Shown: positions 23,862 to 36,275, counted from the first letter of the stretch. The stretch is 64,000 nt of DNA from Locusta migratoria (GCA_026315105.1 CM048744.1:346876668-346940667); one strand, 5' to 3'. Translations and numbers: made by a program. Notes: generated by a model from the sequence alone, not told the origin.

Positions 23862-24895
23862 TGTCGTTGTTGTCGTCATCGTCTTTAGTCTGCAGACTGG
23901 TTTGATGCAGCTCTTCACGCTACCCTGCCCTGTGCAAGCCTCTTCATTTGAGAATACGAATAGCAACCTACATCCTTTTGAATCTGCTTACTGTATTCGT
24001 TCCTCAGTGTCCCTCTAAGATTTTTACACCACATACTTCCTTCTAATGCTAAGCTGACAATTCATTGATGTCTCAGAATGTGTCCAACCAACCTATCCCT
24101 TCTCTTACTCAGGATATGGCAGAAACTCCTTTTCTTCCCAATTCTGTTGAGACCTCATTAGTTACATGATCTACCCATCTGATCTTCATCTTTCGTCTGT
24201 AGCACAACATTTCGAAAGCTTCTATCATCTTTTTGTCTGAAATTCTTATCGGCCATGTTTCACTTCCATACAATGTTATACTTGCTTTCAGGAAGGACTT
24301 CCTAACATTTAAATTAATATTGGAGTCAACAAATTTCGCTTCTTCAGAAACACTTTTCTTCCCGTGGCCATGCTGCCGTTTATATCTTCTTTATTTCAGC
24401 CATCAGAAGTTATCTTGCTACCCAAATAACAAAACTCATCTACTACTTTTATTGTCTCATTACCTAATCTGATTCCTTCACCATCGCCTGATTTTCTGAC
24501 ACTAAATTCCATTACCCTCATTTTACTCTTGTTAATGTTCAGTTTATGCCTTCCTTTCAAGATACTGGCCATTCCATTGAATTGCTCTTCCAGGTCCTTT
24601 GCTGTCTCTGAGAGAATTACTATTTCATTAGCAAACTGCAAGGTTTTTATTCCCTTTCCCTGGACTTTAATTCCCTCTCCAAACTTTTCCTTACATTCCT
24701 TCACAGCTTGCTCAATGTACAGATTGAACAACATTGGGGAAAGGCTACAACCCTTTAATGACCTTCAACTCCAATGATTGCTGTCTGGTTTTTGCACACA
24801 TTGAATATCTCTCTTTGTTCCCTATATTTTACCTTTAGAATTTGAATGTGTATTTCAGTCAAAATTGTCAAAAGATTTCTTCAGATCCACAAAAA
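23862..24895 (-). mobile_element. 5'-truncated RTE-like LINE
   Basis: This is the same family as 11910-15101 and also antisense. The 3' tail is a degraded GTT/GTC run at 23862-23885, followed by a sequence like the other copies' 3' ends (GACTGGTTTGATGCAGCTCT). RT C-terminal residues are visible on the minus strand at 24734-24396 (MLFNLYIEQAVKECKEKFGE, then RHKLNINKSKMRVMEFS and EFCYLGSKIT). The catalytic FADD block is altered to FANE, so the copy is dead. Similarity ends near 24895. Confidence 0.88.
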
Positions 24896-25786
24896 CTAAT
24901 TGGTATAAATGGAAAGCCATCCAAGTTTCTGTTTCTTGCAAAGAAAGTGGTTCGACTAAAATTTTTGTTATCCACATAAACTTACAGATACATCAGTTTA
25001 TCATCTCTGGATCATTTGACATGTAACTGCTCTCATGAAAAGCAATTCTGACCATCTACTCCCCAGTCTGTTTCTCCCCCTCCTACTCCTCCATTCATTT
25101 AGCATCTTTGACCATTTCCCCCTTCCCTTCCTTCTGTCTTCACATCTCCTCCTCCAGACTCTATCCACGCCTCCTTCATTGCACTGGCCATCCTCCCCTT
25201 CTGTATCTCAATGAGTACTTCCTCTTTCCTCATCAAAGCTGCTCAAAATGAAGAAATTACAAATTAAGGACTTACCTTCAGCAGTAAATAGCCACAAAGG
25301 TTTCATTGACCTAGCATTTGTATTGTAACTGGCAAGTATGTGTGCATTACTTCAAATGACCCATTTAATCATGAGTGATAATTAAGACATTAGGAATTGC
25401 ATGAACAATGCAATTACAGTGGAATCGTATGAAAATTTGTTTGATAAATGAATATATTCATAACACTTCCCACCTCAGAAGTGTGGTGACACTGGTAAGA
25501 GGAAGGGGAGGGGTGATTAATGTAGTTGGACACTTACAGTAGCAGGTAATTGGTGTTACATCTAAATTTTGAATTCTGTTAAATTTCCTGCAGTCACTGC
25601 TTAAAATTTTTTGTTTAAATTTTAGTCTAATAAACTAAGGGACAGCCAAAAATTTTCTGAATTAATGCAAACCAATCTAGACTTTTCTGTGTTCATTGTA
25701 GCAGCTGTGGAGTGTTTGTAATTAGAAAAAAAAGTTCAAAAACTGTTGTTGCTGCTATGGATTCTGAAACTGTATTATTCATAAGT
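24896..25786. other. Unassigned intron
   Basis: The stretch includes a pyrimidine-rich segment at about 25050-25230 (CCTCC/TTCC tracts) and no coding signal. Confidence 0.45.
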
Positions 25787-25857
25787 GAAGCAGTAATAAG
25801 CAGAAGTTGTTAAGTTTGTACTTCAAAGCCTTAACAACTTCTGCTTCTAACTGCTTC
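25787..25857. repeat. Intronic hairpin, 28-bp arms, 15-nt loop
   Basis: The arm 25787-25814 pairs with 25830-25857 with only two mismatches; the inner 16 bp (AGCAGAAGTTGTTAAG) pair perfectly. The loop is 25815-25829. It lies about 200 bp upstream of the GAK exon at 26061. It has the size of a small-RNA precursor stem, but no other evidence of an RNA gene is visible. Confidence 0.75.
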
Positions 25858-26060
25858 GGTTGTTGTCTTTGGTCAACCTAATATGATATAGCAAGTTTAT
25901 AACATTTCATGAAAAGGCAAAAGTCGTGCATCTGGAGTGCTTATCAATGGATTTGCTTCCTACAGAAATAAGCATTGATTTCTAAAACTGCCCTTTTTGT
26001 TTCAAACATTCTATCAAATATCTTCTTACTGAATGTTTTTAAAACTGGTGTTTGTTCTAG

Positions 26061-26254
26061 GAGTGAGTTGGATGATTTGGGTGATCCAGAACATTATCAG
26101 GAGAGGTTCACTGCAGTAGTGAACATTTTTGTCATGGATGAGGAACGGACTCCTAGTCAGCAACCACCCTGGGTTGGCCATTCTTCAAAGAACTTTACAC
26201 CAGATGTACTCTTCTCCACAAAAATTGAGAAAGAAGAAAACTTTGAAACATTTG
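26061..26254 (+). CDS. GAK: GAK/auxilin exon: end of C2 domain and start of linker
   Basis: The exon encodes (K)SELDDLGDPEHYQERFTAVV, then a PPWVG block and the segment FTPDVLFSTKIEKEENFETF. The SELD-D--EKY---F-V segment closes the C2 domain, and PPW...LFS begins the linker to the clathrin-binding region. The acceptor is TTTGTTCTAG ending at 26060. Two overlapping donors are possible. GTAGGT at 26255 gives a G that joins TT of the next exon to make Val and keeps the frame. GTAAAT at 26259 would shift the frame. The first was chosen on frame. A 28-bp-arm hairpin lies about 200 bp upstream in the intron. Confidence 0.93.
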
Positions 26255-26454
26255 GTAGGTAAATAGATAGCTAATTATTATAATCAGTAAAATTCATTTT
26301 GTTAATCCTGTAGCCATCTCCTGACTACATTTTATGGGTCAACTGAAGCTGTCAGTTTTGGCCACTTACTTCATTGTGTTGTGTTGTATGACTTGAAGTA
26401 TTGATAATTTTTCTTTTGTTAAGAATGTTTCATACCTTTTTACAGTATAAACTG

Positions 26455-26498
<44 letters not shown>

Positions 26499-26796
26499 CT
26501 TTCTTTTCCTTGTGGGGTCAGAGTAGATGGGAGGTATCGGGACCTTTGATCTTGCCCATTTTACTCATTAGTTTGTCACACACACAAGGATTGCTGATTG
26601 TACTAGTGTGCACATAATTAAGATAATTTCATCTTTTAATGTACAGTATAACAACTAGATTAACTCAGTAAGAAAGATACTGTAAAAGTAATTAACAGAT
26701 GACATGTTGAGACAAAATTTCTTATTTTAACCTGCAATAACTTAGCTTCTCCTGTTCATGCCTGTTTGAATGAAGTGAACATATACTTGTTTCCAG
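26255..26796. other. Short GAK intron with (GT)n tract
   Basis: The intron is 542 bp with a GT repeat at about 26457-26496 and nothing else recognised. Confidence 0.7.
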
Positions 26797-26915
26797 TTAA
26801 TCAGCCACCTCAGGGTTCTCCTGCTGCTGCCTCAAGAGTAAAACCACCACAAAGGCCTGCACCTCCACCACAAGTGAGAGAGTATAGAGACGCAAGCCCA
26901 GAACCAGAAAGAAAG
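26797..26915 (+). CDS. GAK: GAK/auxilin exon: proline-rich linker
   Basis: The exon encodes (V)NQPPQGSPAAASRVKPPQ, then RPAPPPQVREYRDASPEPER and K. It is low-complexity, Pro/Ala-rich and charged, as expected for the disordered linker between the C2 and J domains of GAK/auxilin. The acceptor is TTGTTTCCAG ending at 26796. The donor is GTTTGC from 26916, which is weak compared with the GTAAGT donors of the first two exons. The phase fits both neighbours (enters at 1, leaves at 0). The RPAPPPQ stretch is SH3-ligand-like, but partner binding is inference. The intron that follows carries the nested piggyBac insertion. Confidence 0.85.
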
Positions 26916-27458
26916 GTTTGCACAGTGTTGCTATAACTATTTATTGTTTACAATTTAATAAAAGTAATTTAGTGTATTGCTTTATGGCTTCTCACTTTTT
27001 CAGTCACAAATTAGAGAATAGTGCACAGTAAAAATTTATGTAGGCTTTTGTGGGCTGTTGATTTTCATTAACATTGTTGAGATCATTCTGAGGGCAGAAA
27101 ACTGTCCATTTATATCCATTTCCAAAATGTCACTCACAGATTATATTTAAAATATTTTGAAGAGGGATTTTCAAGGTTTATTTCACACTGTTATTCAAAT
27201 TACACTGGTTTATGTTTTTGTCATAAGCAGTGTGATTTTTTTTCCACAGAGAAATTGTGTTTTTAGGATTTTGTAATTTTACAAGTAATTATCTTCAGGG
27301 AGGAAAATTTTGAAGCACTCTCCCATGCAATGAGGTGTGTTGCAGTCACAAAAATTCTAATTGGTTTTTCTAGTAAAGTGCCTTACCTTCTCCAAACAAG
27401 GTTTGGTAGTCAAGAGTTGAATGCTATTTCATTATAAGATTCATCTTAAAAAACCATA
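26916..27458. other. Unassigned intron left of the piggyBac insertion
   Basis: No coding or repeat signal was recognised. It ends at the TTAA target site at 27459-27462. Confidence 0.5.
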
Positions 27459-27863
27459 TTAACCCTTTATTGGGCAATGTTGCTCTCAAGCAACAGCAAA
27501 ACGAAACAATGTTATTGCTGACATTTTTCACGTTTCGTCCGTGAACGGGCATTTATGCTTACAAGCAACATTTAAACTCTTTGATCTAGCGATATTCAGT
27601 TGTTTCCGGCGCGAAGTTTTTGAATAGTGAATGTCTTGGGTTTGTTTTCGAATAGGAGTGTGAGTGATTATTCTCAAGGTTCTTTTTACAATAAAAGGGC
27701 TGACTTTAAAAAAGCAGTTCTAAACCATTAAAGCGTCTAAACAGACAACTAGGACAATAAATATGGACAGTGGCCCGTTTGGGCAGGGAGGCGCCCCCCC
27801 CCCTCCCCCGAAGTGCACTCACTCGATCGAGATTTACAAGGGGCAGAAGCTCTTTTAAAAATG

Positions 27864-29118
27864 AGCATGGATATTGATCAAGTGACAAGTTCGATGGCAA
27901 AAAGGACGATGGCACAAAGTGAAGAATTAAAGGAGAAGAGACGAGCTATCATCACTCAACAACAGCAACAACAACAAATGCAGGAGGTAACGAATTCGAC
28001 AACTCTCAGCTCAGGTATGTTTGACAATTTTGCTTTCACTGAAGGATCCTTTCCTCTGCCTAACAAGGGGACACCGATGACCCCACTGGTCGATACAGTA
28101 AGCAATCAACAGCATGTTCATGAAAAACAAAGGATGCAAATGGAAAGTATTACGCAAACGAATGTGAAGGTAATCTATGAGCGACACAAAGCTAACAGGT
28201 ACAATAGTGATGCAGTAGGCCCATTTTATGTATTTGTTGAAGGTCCCAATGGGAATGTTGGTAAATACCATCCCATGGCTTTCGGGAAGATACTTTTTAC
28301 TTCGAATTACAAGTATAAGAATAATATTTCAAATATCAAGGTGGCTGGGAAAAACAGAATCTGAATTAATTTTACAACCAGGGAGGCAGCAAACAAGTTT
28401 GTAGAGGACAATCCATTTATGCAGAAGCAGATGGTGGCCTATATACCTCATCACAGAGCACATCGACAGGGGGTAATAAGAAACGTAGACACAGAATTGA
28501 CGGAACCAGAGTTGATAGAAGTTATACAGTGTGCAATTCCAGTCACCCACGTACGTAGAATTGTCAAGAGAGTAACTGATGCTGGTGTAACAAAACACAT
28601 ACCCCGACAAACGTGTGTGATAACCTTTGCATCACAATTCCTACCAGAATATGTGACAATCTATGGCATGAAGTGTGATGGTAGACCCTACATACCATTA
28701 GTGAGACAGTGCTTCCGATGTCTTAGATATGGACATCTTAGTCATCAGTGTCAATCAGAGGCTCGATGCAACACATGCGGAGGGAATCATGAAGCAGCAT
28801 AATGCATAAGTCAAACAAAATGCTGTGTACTCTGTCAAAGGAGTCATTCATCATGTGATAAGTCTTGTCCAGTATACATCAAACAGCAAGAAATTAAGAA
28901 AGCATCTGCAACACTAAACATCTCATTTAAGGAAGCTGAAGATTACACCCAACGCAGGCCGTAGGCTTCTGTAGTAGGAAGCCTTAACAGGAACCAGTTG
29001 GAGTGGGATAAGGAATTCCTCCTCAGAGAAGTATACAACACAAGTACACAGCAACTGTATACCAAAGTAGACCAAAAACAGTCAGGACTACACCAACTTC
29101 AAGCCCTCTATTTGCTAA
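27864..29118 (+). pseudogene. LINE ORF1 (gag-like, three CCHC knuckles), broken
   Basis: From the Met at 27864 (MDIDQVTSS) the frame encodes a Gln-rich N-terminal region and a central block (VGPFYVFVEGPNGNVGKYHP). A stop TGA at 28362-28364 follows, then the same frame resumes (INFTTREAANKFVEDN). Three zinc knuckles follow: CFRCLRYGHLSHQC at about 28710-28755, CNTCGGNHEAA plus C with an in-frame TAA at 28800-28802, and CVLCQRSHSSCDKSC at about 28825-28870. A TAG comes at about 28962. The protein would bind element RNA as a nucleocapsid-like chaperone. The exact end is uncertain because the frame decays. Confidence 0.83.
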
Positions 29119-29351
29119 TGTAAACTTACCAATGTCTTCCATCAAAGAGAATCCATATACACCACGACCAAATTGTCTTCAGTCTCAAAAGACGAATACT
29201 TCAGGAGGGGTGGATAACAATACAGTTATGATTGAACAGCTGGTGGCTGGAATAACAAATCTATTCACACAGTTTACCTCGTCAAATATGGACAGTGTGG
29301 ATCAGACAGATATATACAACATGGTTACCTCAATAATATCGAAAAATAAAT

Positions 29352-31349
29352 ATGGATCAGAACAAAACTAACTTTTCTCTACTACCTGCTTACAACAATA
29401 AATTAATGGAAGTAAAAATTCTTCAGTGGAATGCACGATCCTTGTATGCCAATAGAGAATCATTCATGCACGAACTATACTCCAATGAGTATGACATTGC
29501 TGCAATAAGTGAGACTTGGATTAAACCAAATATGACTTTGAGATGTCGGGGCTATGATGTACTAAAATTAGATCGGGAGGATGGCAAAGGTGGAGTAGCC
29601 ATACTGATTAGCATGAAACTCCTCTACACACCAATTTCAATACCACTGCCTAACTCTGATTTTCATCCAATAGCTGCAGAAGTAACTACTAAGAACTACA
29701 GATTCTATATTGCATCTGTATACCGTCCCCCTAAGTGTCGAAACTTTGAATCATACATGAGCACACTGTTGCAACATATGCCAAAACCATTCCTAATTTG
29801 TGGAGACTTCAATGCACACCACATAGCATGGGGCTGCCCCATTAATGATAAAGCAGGCGAGTACATTTTGTCTTGTCAGGTCACAAAATGGTACGTCCTA
29901 AAAGATACCCTGGGTTCAAATCATTTTCCTATAACTATGTGTGTTCAAAGTGGGAAAAATAAACAAATAGAAGTTCCCATAAAGTCAACTTGGAACATGG
30001 AAAAAGCGGATTGGTGTAAATATAGACAAATCCTTGAAAAATAGGTTAATTCAATACAAAAAGACCAACTGCCCCACAGAGCCTACACAGAACTGTGGAA
30101 CAGTATGTATTTAGCAGCAAATGAATCAATTCCCAAGAGACAGATAACATCAAAACCAAGAAGAATAGGCAATCCATGGTGGAATAATGAATGTACAAAA
30201 GCAACAGAACAAAGATGGAAAGCACTAAAAGAATATATTAAAAATCCTAACATGAATAATTTCTTCATCTACAAACAAACAGCAGCTAGAACCAAGGAGA
30301 TATTAAAATCAGATAAGAGGAGCAGCTGGGTAAAATATTGTAACAGTCTTACAAGAAATGCTAACCCATCAGATGTATGGCACAATATTAACAGATTTAG
30401 GAATATTGGCTTCACATCTACTCGCATACCGGTACAGTCATATGAATGGATAGAAGACTTCTGTGACCTTATTGCTCCAACAAGTGTCTGCAACAAACCA
30501 TTCAAGAGAGAAAGGGACCTAATAACAACTCGGAATGTTCTAACTGCTCCTTTCAGTATTGATGAGTTGACATCAGCCATCAAAGACACCCCCAACACAG
30601 CTCCAGGAATAGATCAAATCACTTACCCCATGATACGGAATATGCCAGAGAACACCTTAGAAATGCTTCTCCACATCTACAATGAAATATGAATGCAACA
30701 AGCATTAGTGCATTAATGGAAGACACAGGTCATAGTCCCTATATACAAAAAAAGGAAAGGACCCATTGCTAGCCACCTCCTATAGACCGATAGCATTGTC
30801 ATCATGTATAGCAAAGACTTTGGAAAAGCTCATATAAAGGCGGTTGGAATGATGGTTAGAATCTTCATCATTACTTGCTGACTCTCAGTTTGGATTTCGT
30901 AGAGGTAAAAGTTGTATGGACAACATCTCTATATTAGTCACCTAAGTAATGAGGACAGTTTACAACTCACCGCAAAGACGTGGCGACGAGCTGCGACAGG
31001 CACATACAAAAGACACACACATACAACACATTCAGCTATCGGCCATGGCCTTCTTCAGAAAATAGAGCACTCACGCAATCACACAGGCACACAACACAGT
31101 CATACAACCATCACCTCCGACTGCCACACTTCGAATCACGCTCTGCAGCGAATCGGGGACGGGAGGGGAGGGGAGGGGGAGGGGATAGAAAGGTTACGTC
31201 ACGGTGGTGGGGATGGGTTAGATGGGAATAACGAGATGCAGCTTAGGAATGAAGTGGGGAGGCGGGTGAGCGGAGAAAATAAAATAAAATAAAGTAATAT
31301 ATATATATATATATATAAAATGCATGCACACTGCAAGTACACAAGACGG

Positions 31350-31445
<96 letters not shown>

Positions 31446-32084
31446 AACAAAAATAAAAATAGAAAACAGATGACTTACCAAAAGGACCGGCTCGTCGATA
31501 GAAATAAATAAAATAAATAAATCTCACACAAACACACATACAAGCTTTCGCAGCCTAGCTGCTTCGTCAGGCAGAAGGGAAGGAGAAGGAGAGGGAAAAG
31601 GAAATGATGAGGGTTTCAAGGGAGTGGATAAGGAGTCATTCCAATCCCGGGACAGGAAAGACTTACCTTGTGGGGAAAAAAAGAGGGTAAACAAAAACAC
31701 ACACACCCACACATTTACACAGACGCAAGTACACTTAGGCAGACACACTGTAGAACTGTAGAAAGCAAAGAAGTTAGAAGTTAGACAGAGATGCCACTTG
31801 AGGCAGAGGCTCTGTCCAGAGAACCAAGGCAAAGATGTTAAGATGGTGGGTGGGAATTCAAATTTAGCGGAGGTTGAGACCAGGTGGGTAACGGGAAGAG
31901 AGAATATGCTGAAGGGCTAGTTCCCATCTCCGGAGTTCTGAGGGATTGGTGTCGGTGGGAAGTATCCAGATAACCCGGACGGTGTAACACTGTGCCAAGA
32001 TGTGCTGGCCGTGCACCAAGGCGTGTTTAGCCACAGGGTGATCCTCATTACCAACAAACACTGTCTGCCTGTGACCATTCATGC

Positions 32085-32138
<54 letters not shown>

Positions 32139-34148
32139 CCAACCTGGACTTTCCATTATTATATTTAGTCACCTAAGTGTTAGCTGGATTTGGTGAGGGT
32201 AAATATACAGCAGCCCTATTTTCAGATATTTCAAAGGCTTATGATAATGTCCAGATAAGCATACTATTGACGAAACTACTACAATTAGGTGCACCATGCC
32301 AGTTCGTAGAAGGAATGTCAACTCTTATCAGTGAACGTATAGTATATATTAGAAAAGATAATGACCTCAAAGGCCCACTTACAGTGGACAAAGGCATACC
32401 ACAAGGATCAGTACTCAGTCCTCTCCTATACACAATAAATCCCTATGACATTGAAAGTGTATTGACTAATTCAGTGAATATTATTCAATTTGCAGATGAT
32501 ATATGTGTGTTTACTTATCATGCAGTTCTTCAGGAGGCGATAACCAAACTCACATCAATTATCAAAAACTTAAGTCACTGGTTCTGTGGAAATGGCACCA
32601 GATAAATCGTCTGTAGTCATATTTACTAGAAAAGATGATGTACCAAGAGATTGTTACATACATGTAGATGGCAAAAGAATACAGATGAAGGCAAATATTC
32701 GTTTTTTGCGAATGATATTGGACAGTAAGCTAACTTGGGCAGCACATATCAACACCATAATTGAAAACAGCGAGCAAATGCTAAAGATCATCAGATCACT
32801 GACAACTACATGGGAGGGGGTGCATCCATCAGTGCTATTGCTCCTGTATCGCTCCCTCATTCGCTCTAGACTAGATTATGGATGTATATTCTACAGCCAT
32901 GCAACCACCAAGCTGTTAGGAAAAATAGATAGATTCCAATACCAATGCATACGTGTATGCTTAGGAGCGATGAAGTGTACACCAACAAATGCACTACTAG
33001 TGGAAGCGCATGAGATGCCCCTTCATATAAGGAGGAATATGCTCTTAGAACGATTCATTGTAGAGAAGTTGTCTTTTTCACAACATCCAATACATCTGAT
33101 TCTACGAACCTGCTGCACACCTTTAGGAAATCTGGATAAAAAGCTATATCTTGACTTAAAAAATGTTGCAGATAGGTACAGAGACATTGCCTCGAGCATA
33201 CAGTTACCAGTCTACAGTTACAACTACCTTCTCCTCAGGGATCACATTCCATTTCAAATAATAGAGGACCAGAGAGAACTCGTGGAGAAAACTATAACAT
33301 TGGAAAATGAAAGAATAGAAACAGGAAATTGGGCAATCCAGATATATACAAATGAGTCTAAAATGACAGGTGATAACACCATAGGATGTGCTATATTTAG
33401 TCCTGAATTACAGATAGAACAGAAATTTAAGTTACCTCCAAATACCTCTATATACTTAGCTGAAACCATAGCAGTGATAAAGGCGATACAGTTTTGTCTG
33501 GATCAGAAACATTCGTATTTTGGCATACTTTCAGACTCTAAGAGCGTCCTACAAGCAATATCTAACATTAAATTATCAACAATTACCAACGACTACATAC
33601 ATCAAGTTCGCTATTGGTACTAAGAGTGCTTAAGAAGGCAAAAACAAATTACATTTATGTGGGTGAAAGTGCATTGTGGAATCAAAGAAAATGAAAAAGC
33701 AGATGGCCTCGCAAAGCAAGCTGTATACAGTGGAATTTCAATGGAAATAAAACTGCCCTTTACAGAATATCGGCACAACATACGCAAAAGAGCATATGAA
33801 TTATGGCAGGATGAATGGAATCTGAGCTCACAACACAGAGGACGAACATATGCAAAAATTCAACCCCAAATTCCTAAAAGACCATGGTTTGAACTTATTA
33901 GTGGACCACGACAAGCAACTTCTACGATCAGTAGATTAAGATTCAATCATGGATCATTTCCAGAGCACCTTTATAGAATACATGTAAGTCAAACACTGGC
34001 TTGTGACTGCGATGGAAGTACTCTGGGAGATGCAAACCATATATTATTTCAATGCCCGAAGTATCGAGATCCAAGGATCAGATTTATACCTTCGATAATT
34101 AAAAACAGTGCTACAACCAGTGTCAATCACATCTTTGTTATATGGTAA
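29352..34148 (+). pseudogene. LINE ORF2 (endonuclease, RT, RNase H), broken and interrupted
   Basis: APE endonuclease lies at 29409-29990 (ILQWNARSLYANRESF; AAISETWIKP; FLICGDFNAHHIAWGCP; GSNHFPI). About 40 codons seem deleted between GEYIL and the SNHFPI block. In-frame stops follow at 30042 and 30690, then a frameshift. RT resumes after the nested insertion: FSDISKAYDNV, GIPQGSVLSPLLYTI and IQFADDICVF (about 32215-32515). A frameshift occurs near 32590. RNase H is at about 33330-33720 (IYTNESK, where Asp of TDGS is Asn; LAETIAVIKAIQ; LSDSKSVLQAI; WVKVHCGIKENEKADGLAKQ). A stop at 33621 splits it. The last part carries a Cys/His cluster near 33995-34060. Confidence 0.88.
30948..32164 (-). mobile_element. 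Penelope-derived chimera nested in the LINE, 14-bp TSD
   Basis: The perfect direct repeat TTAGTCACCTAAGT at 30934-30947 and 32165-32178 brackets the insertion, and removing it plus one repeat rejoins the host LINE. Inside, minus strand: a truncated GIY-YIG-type C-terminus at about 32080-31864 (RMNGHRQTVFVGNEDHPVAK, then a HALVHGQHILAQCY block). A first PLE 3' UTR follows (about 31860-31450, with AAGCTTTCGCAGCCTAGCTG), then CA/AT microsatellites (31299-31445). A second, different PLE 3' UTR (31300-30948) is about 90% like 19655-20030. The right end, on the plus strand, is (AT)n then TTCCAACCTGGACTTTCCAT, the inverted terminal motif of the family. It looks like a chimera of two PLE 3' ends. Confidence 0.87.
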
Positions 34149-34469
34149 TGACATGAGAGTATACAATAAATTAATTGAATTTTTATGTATCGGAAATATT
34201 AAGATATGAAAACTGACTGTAAACAACAGGTTACAAAAGTAATATTAGGATAAAAAGAAGAACTTTATTTAATAATACACAGAAGTGACTAAATGGTGTG
34301 AAACCGAAGTCAATAAACAAAAAAAAAAAAAAAAAATGAAAGTCTTTGGTAGGCAGCATGATATGTTCCGTAAACATTGTTTACCGGACTAAGTGTTTGC
34401 TTTGAATTTATGCTGTTGTTCTGTCCTTTGCATCGAAAACTCTATATAAATTAAGAGGAAGTTCTGAAG

Positions 34470-36275
34470 GTGAGTTATTACACAAATATATTAGCGAATT
34501 CTCATCTTATGTTTACGAAAATGAATCGTGAAAATCGTGTTGCCTGTAGGCAACATTGCCCGTATATTGACCTTTGTAAACACGTGTGTAATGTTTCTAT
34601 TACAGATGGAAGCATTGACATTTTATGGAAAAAAAATTGGCGCTCTAAATGTATTGTACCGCCTGAAGATCCTTATTTTTCCGCTCTTGGTGGTGACAGT
34701 GAAACAGAAGACGACATTCTCGCTGATAATAGTGATGACAATCCGGAATATCAACCAAACAATGTTCCTAGAAGTGGTTTAAGAGTTATTCAGGAATCTG
34801 AGTCTGACGATGACTTTCTGGGTTTCTCAGAAACAAACGAGCAAATACTAGTGTCTGCAAGTACATCCAGTGCATCAAACACAAATAGGCCTAGGAGAAG
34901 CAGCAAGAATACAAGCACGGTGTTCAACTGGGTAAAGGAAGACATCCAGTGTAGTGTGACATCTGATACTCCCTGTGTGAGTGAGAGAAATTCAGTAGGT
35001 ATGCCACTGCAATATTTCCGAAAATTTTTTGACAATGACCTAGTGAACAAAATTGCTGCAGAAACAAATTTATACTTAGTACAGCGGACGTCTGTATCGA
35101 TCGATACCAACAAAAATGAGATAGAACAGTTTATTGGAATGCTCATTTATATGGATATTGTAAATATGCCTTCATACACGGACTATTGGGCAGAGACCAA
35201 AAAATTGAAAAAATTTCAAACATTATGAGCCTGAAAAGATTCAAAAAAACTCCGCAGGTTTATACATTTTGAAAATAATGAACAAGCAAGTAGTAGTAAT
35301 GACAGGTTATTCAAGGTAAGACCAATCCTTGATTCTGTTATACAAAACTGTCGTCTTCTTCAGCAAGAAGCTGAACAGTCCATTGACGAAATGATGGTGC
35401 CTTATAAGGGTACAAGGGCTGGCAACTTGCGCCAGTACATTCAGAGTAAGCCACATAAATGGGGTTTCAAAATATTTGTACATGCTGGTGTGTCAGGCAT
35501 TGTGTATGATTTTATTCCTTACACAGGAAAAGGAATGCTGCCAGATGTCACAGAAGATGAAAAGTCATTTGGGATTGGTGGGCAAGTTGTAATATCCTTG
35601 TGAAAAAATATACCAAAAGACCTAAACTGTAAAGTGTATTTTGACAACTTTTTCTGCACTCTAGACTTAATAATATATTTAAAGCAGATGAATATAGATT
35701 CAATTGGTACGCTGAGAAAAAACAGATTAAAAAATTGTGCTTTAGAGGATGAAAAAACTGTCCAGAAGCGTGGTCGTGGCAGTTTTGATTACTGAAAGGA
35801 TTCCAGTTCAGGGATCATAATTGTACGATGTGCAGACAACAAAGTTGTATGCTTAGCGAGCTCTTTCTGTGGCATTCAACCTCTTAGTAATGTGGAAAGG
35901 CGGAATTCCCAGGAGGAGGAGAAGAAGACAGATGTGCCCTGCCCAAACATTGTAATGCAGTACAATAAGCTCATGGGGGGTGTTGATTTGGCAGGGATGC
36001 TGATCAAACTGTATAGGGTACCACTAAAATCAAAACGGTGGTATCTTCGTCTGTTTGGGTTTTGCTTAGATCTTTGTGTTGTGAATGCCTGGCTTCTGTA
36101 TTGTCGTGACACGAAAGACGACAAAACATCATTGAAGGAATTCAGAAGTGCTACTGCAAATGGACTTATGTTTTCGGGGAAGAGAAATCCTGGGAGGCCT
36201 TCACTAGATGATGAACCAGTACGAAAGAAGATAAAAACATACCTAAAAGGAACTGTTTTAGAGCATTTCATGTAA
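34470..36275 (+). pseudogene. piggyBac transposase, broken
   Basis: An acidic N-terminal region (GDSETEDDILADNSDDNPEY) precedes the DDE core. The three catalytic Asp blocks are recognisable: SIDEMMVPYKG (about 35380), VYFDNFFCTLD (about 35640) and MGGVDLAGM (about 35980). The C-terminal part reads KRWYLRLFGFCLDLCVVNAW, then a KRNPGRPS block, ending at TAA 36273-36275. Damage: a pair of compensating indels around 35215-35250, TGA at 35601-35603 (probably a lost Cys codon), and TGA near 35793. Start may be the ATG at 34470 or 34521. The usual C-terminal Cys-rich domain is not evident. The protein is inactive as written. Confidence 0.92.

Larger units (their letters stand above)
27642..34336 (+). 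mobile_element. Near full-length I-type LINE nested in piggyBac
   Basis: The element has ORF1 with CCHC knuckles, ORF2 with endonuclease, RT and RNase H, and a poly(A) tail at about 34319-34336. An imperfect direct repeat (TGAATGTCTTGGGT at 27628-27641; TGAAAGTCTTTGGT at 34337-34350) may be the target duplication, which would set the 5' end near 27642. Less the 1.2-kb insertion at 30948-32164, the length is about 5.5 kb, as in I-factor-like elements. Two ORFs plus RNase H and three knuckles point to the I clade. Both ORFs are broken by stops. Confidence 0.88.

Noticed and set aside
27765..27812. Earlier start for the nested LINE ORF1
   Set aside because: The ATG at 27813 gives an N-terminus from a C-rich stretch; the ATG at 27864 is the more plausible start, though this is not certain.
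31320..31540. Open frames with His/Thr/Tyr/Val repeats
   Set aside because: They are translations of CA and AT microsatellites in a Penelope-derived UTR.
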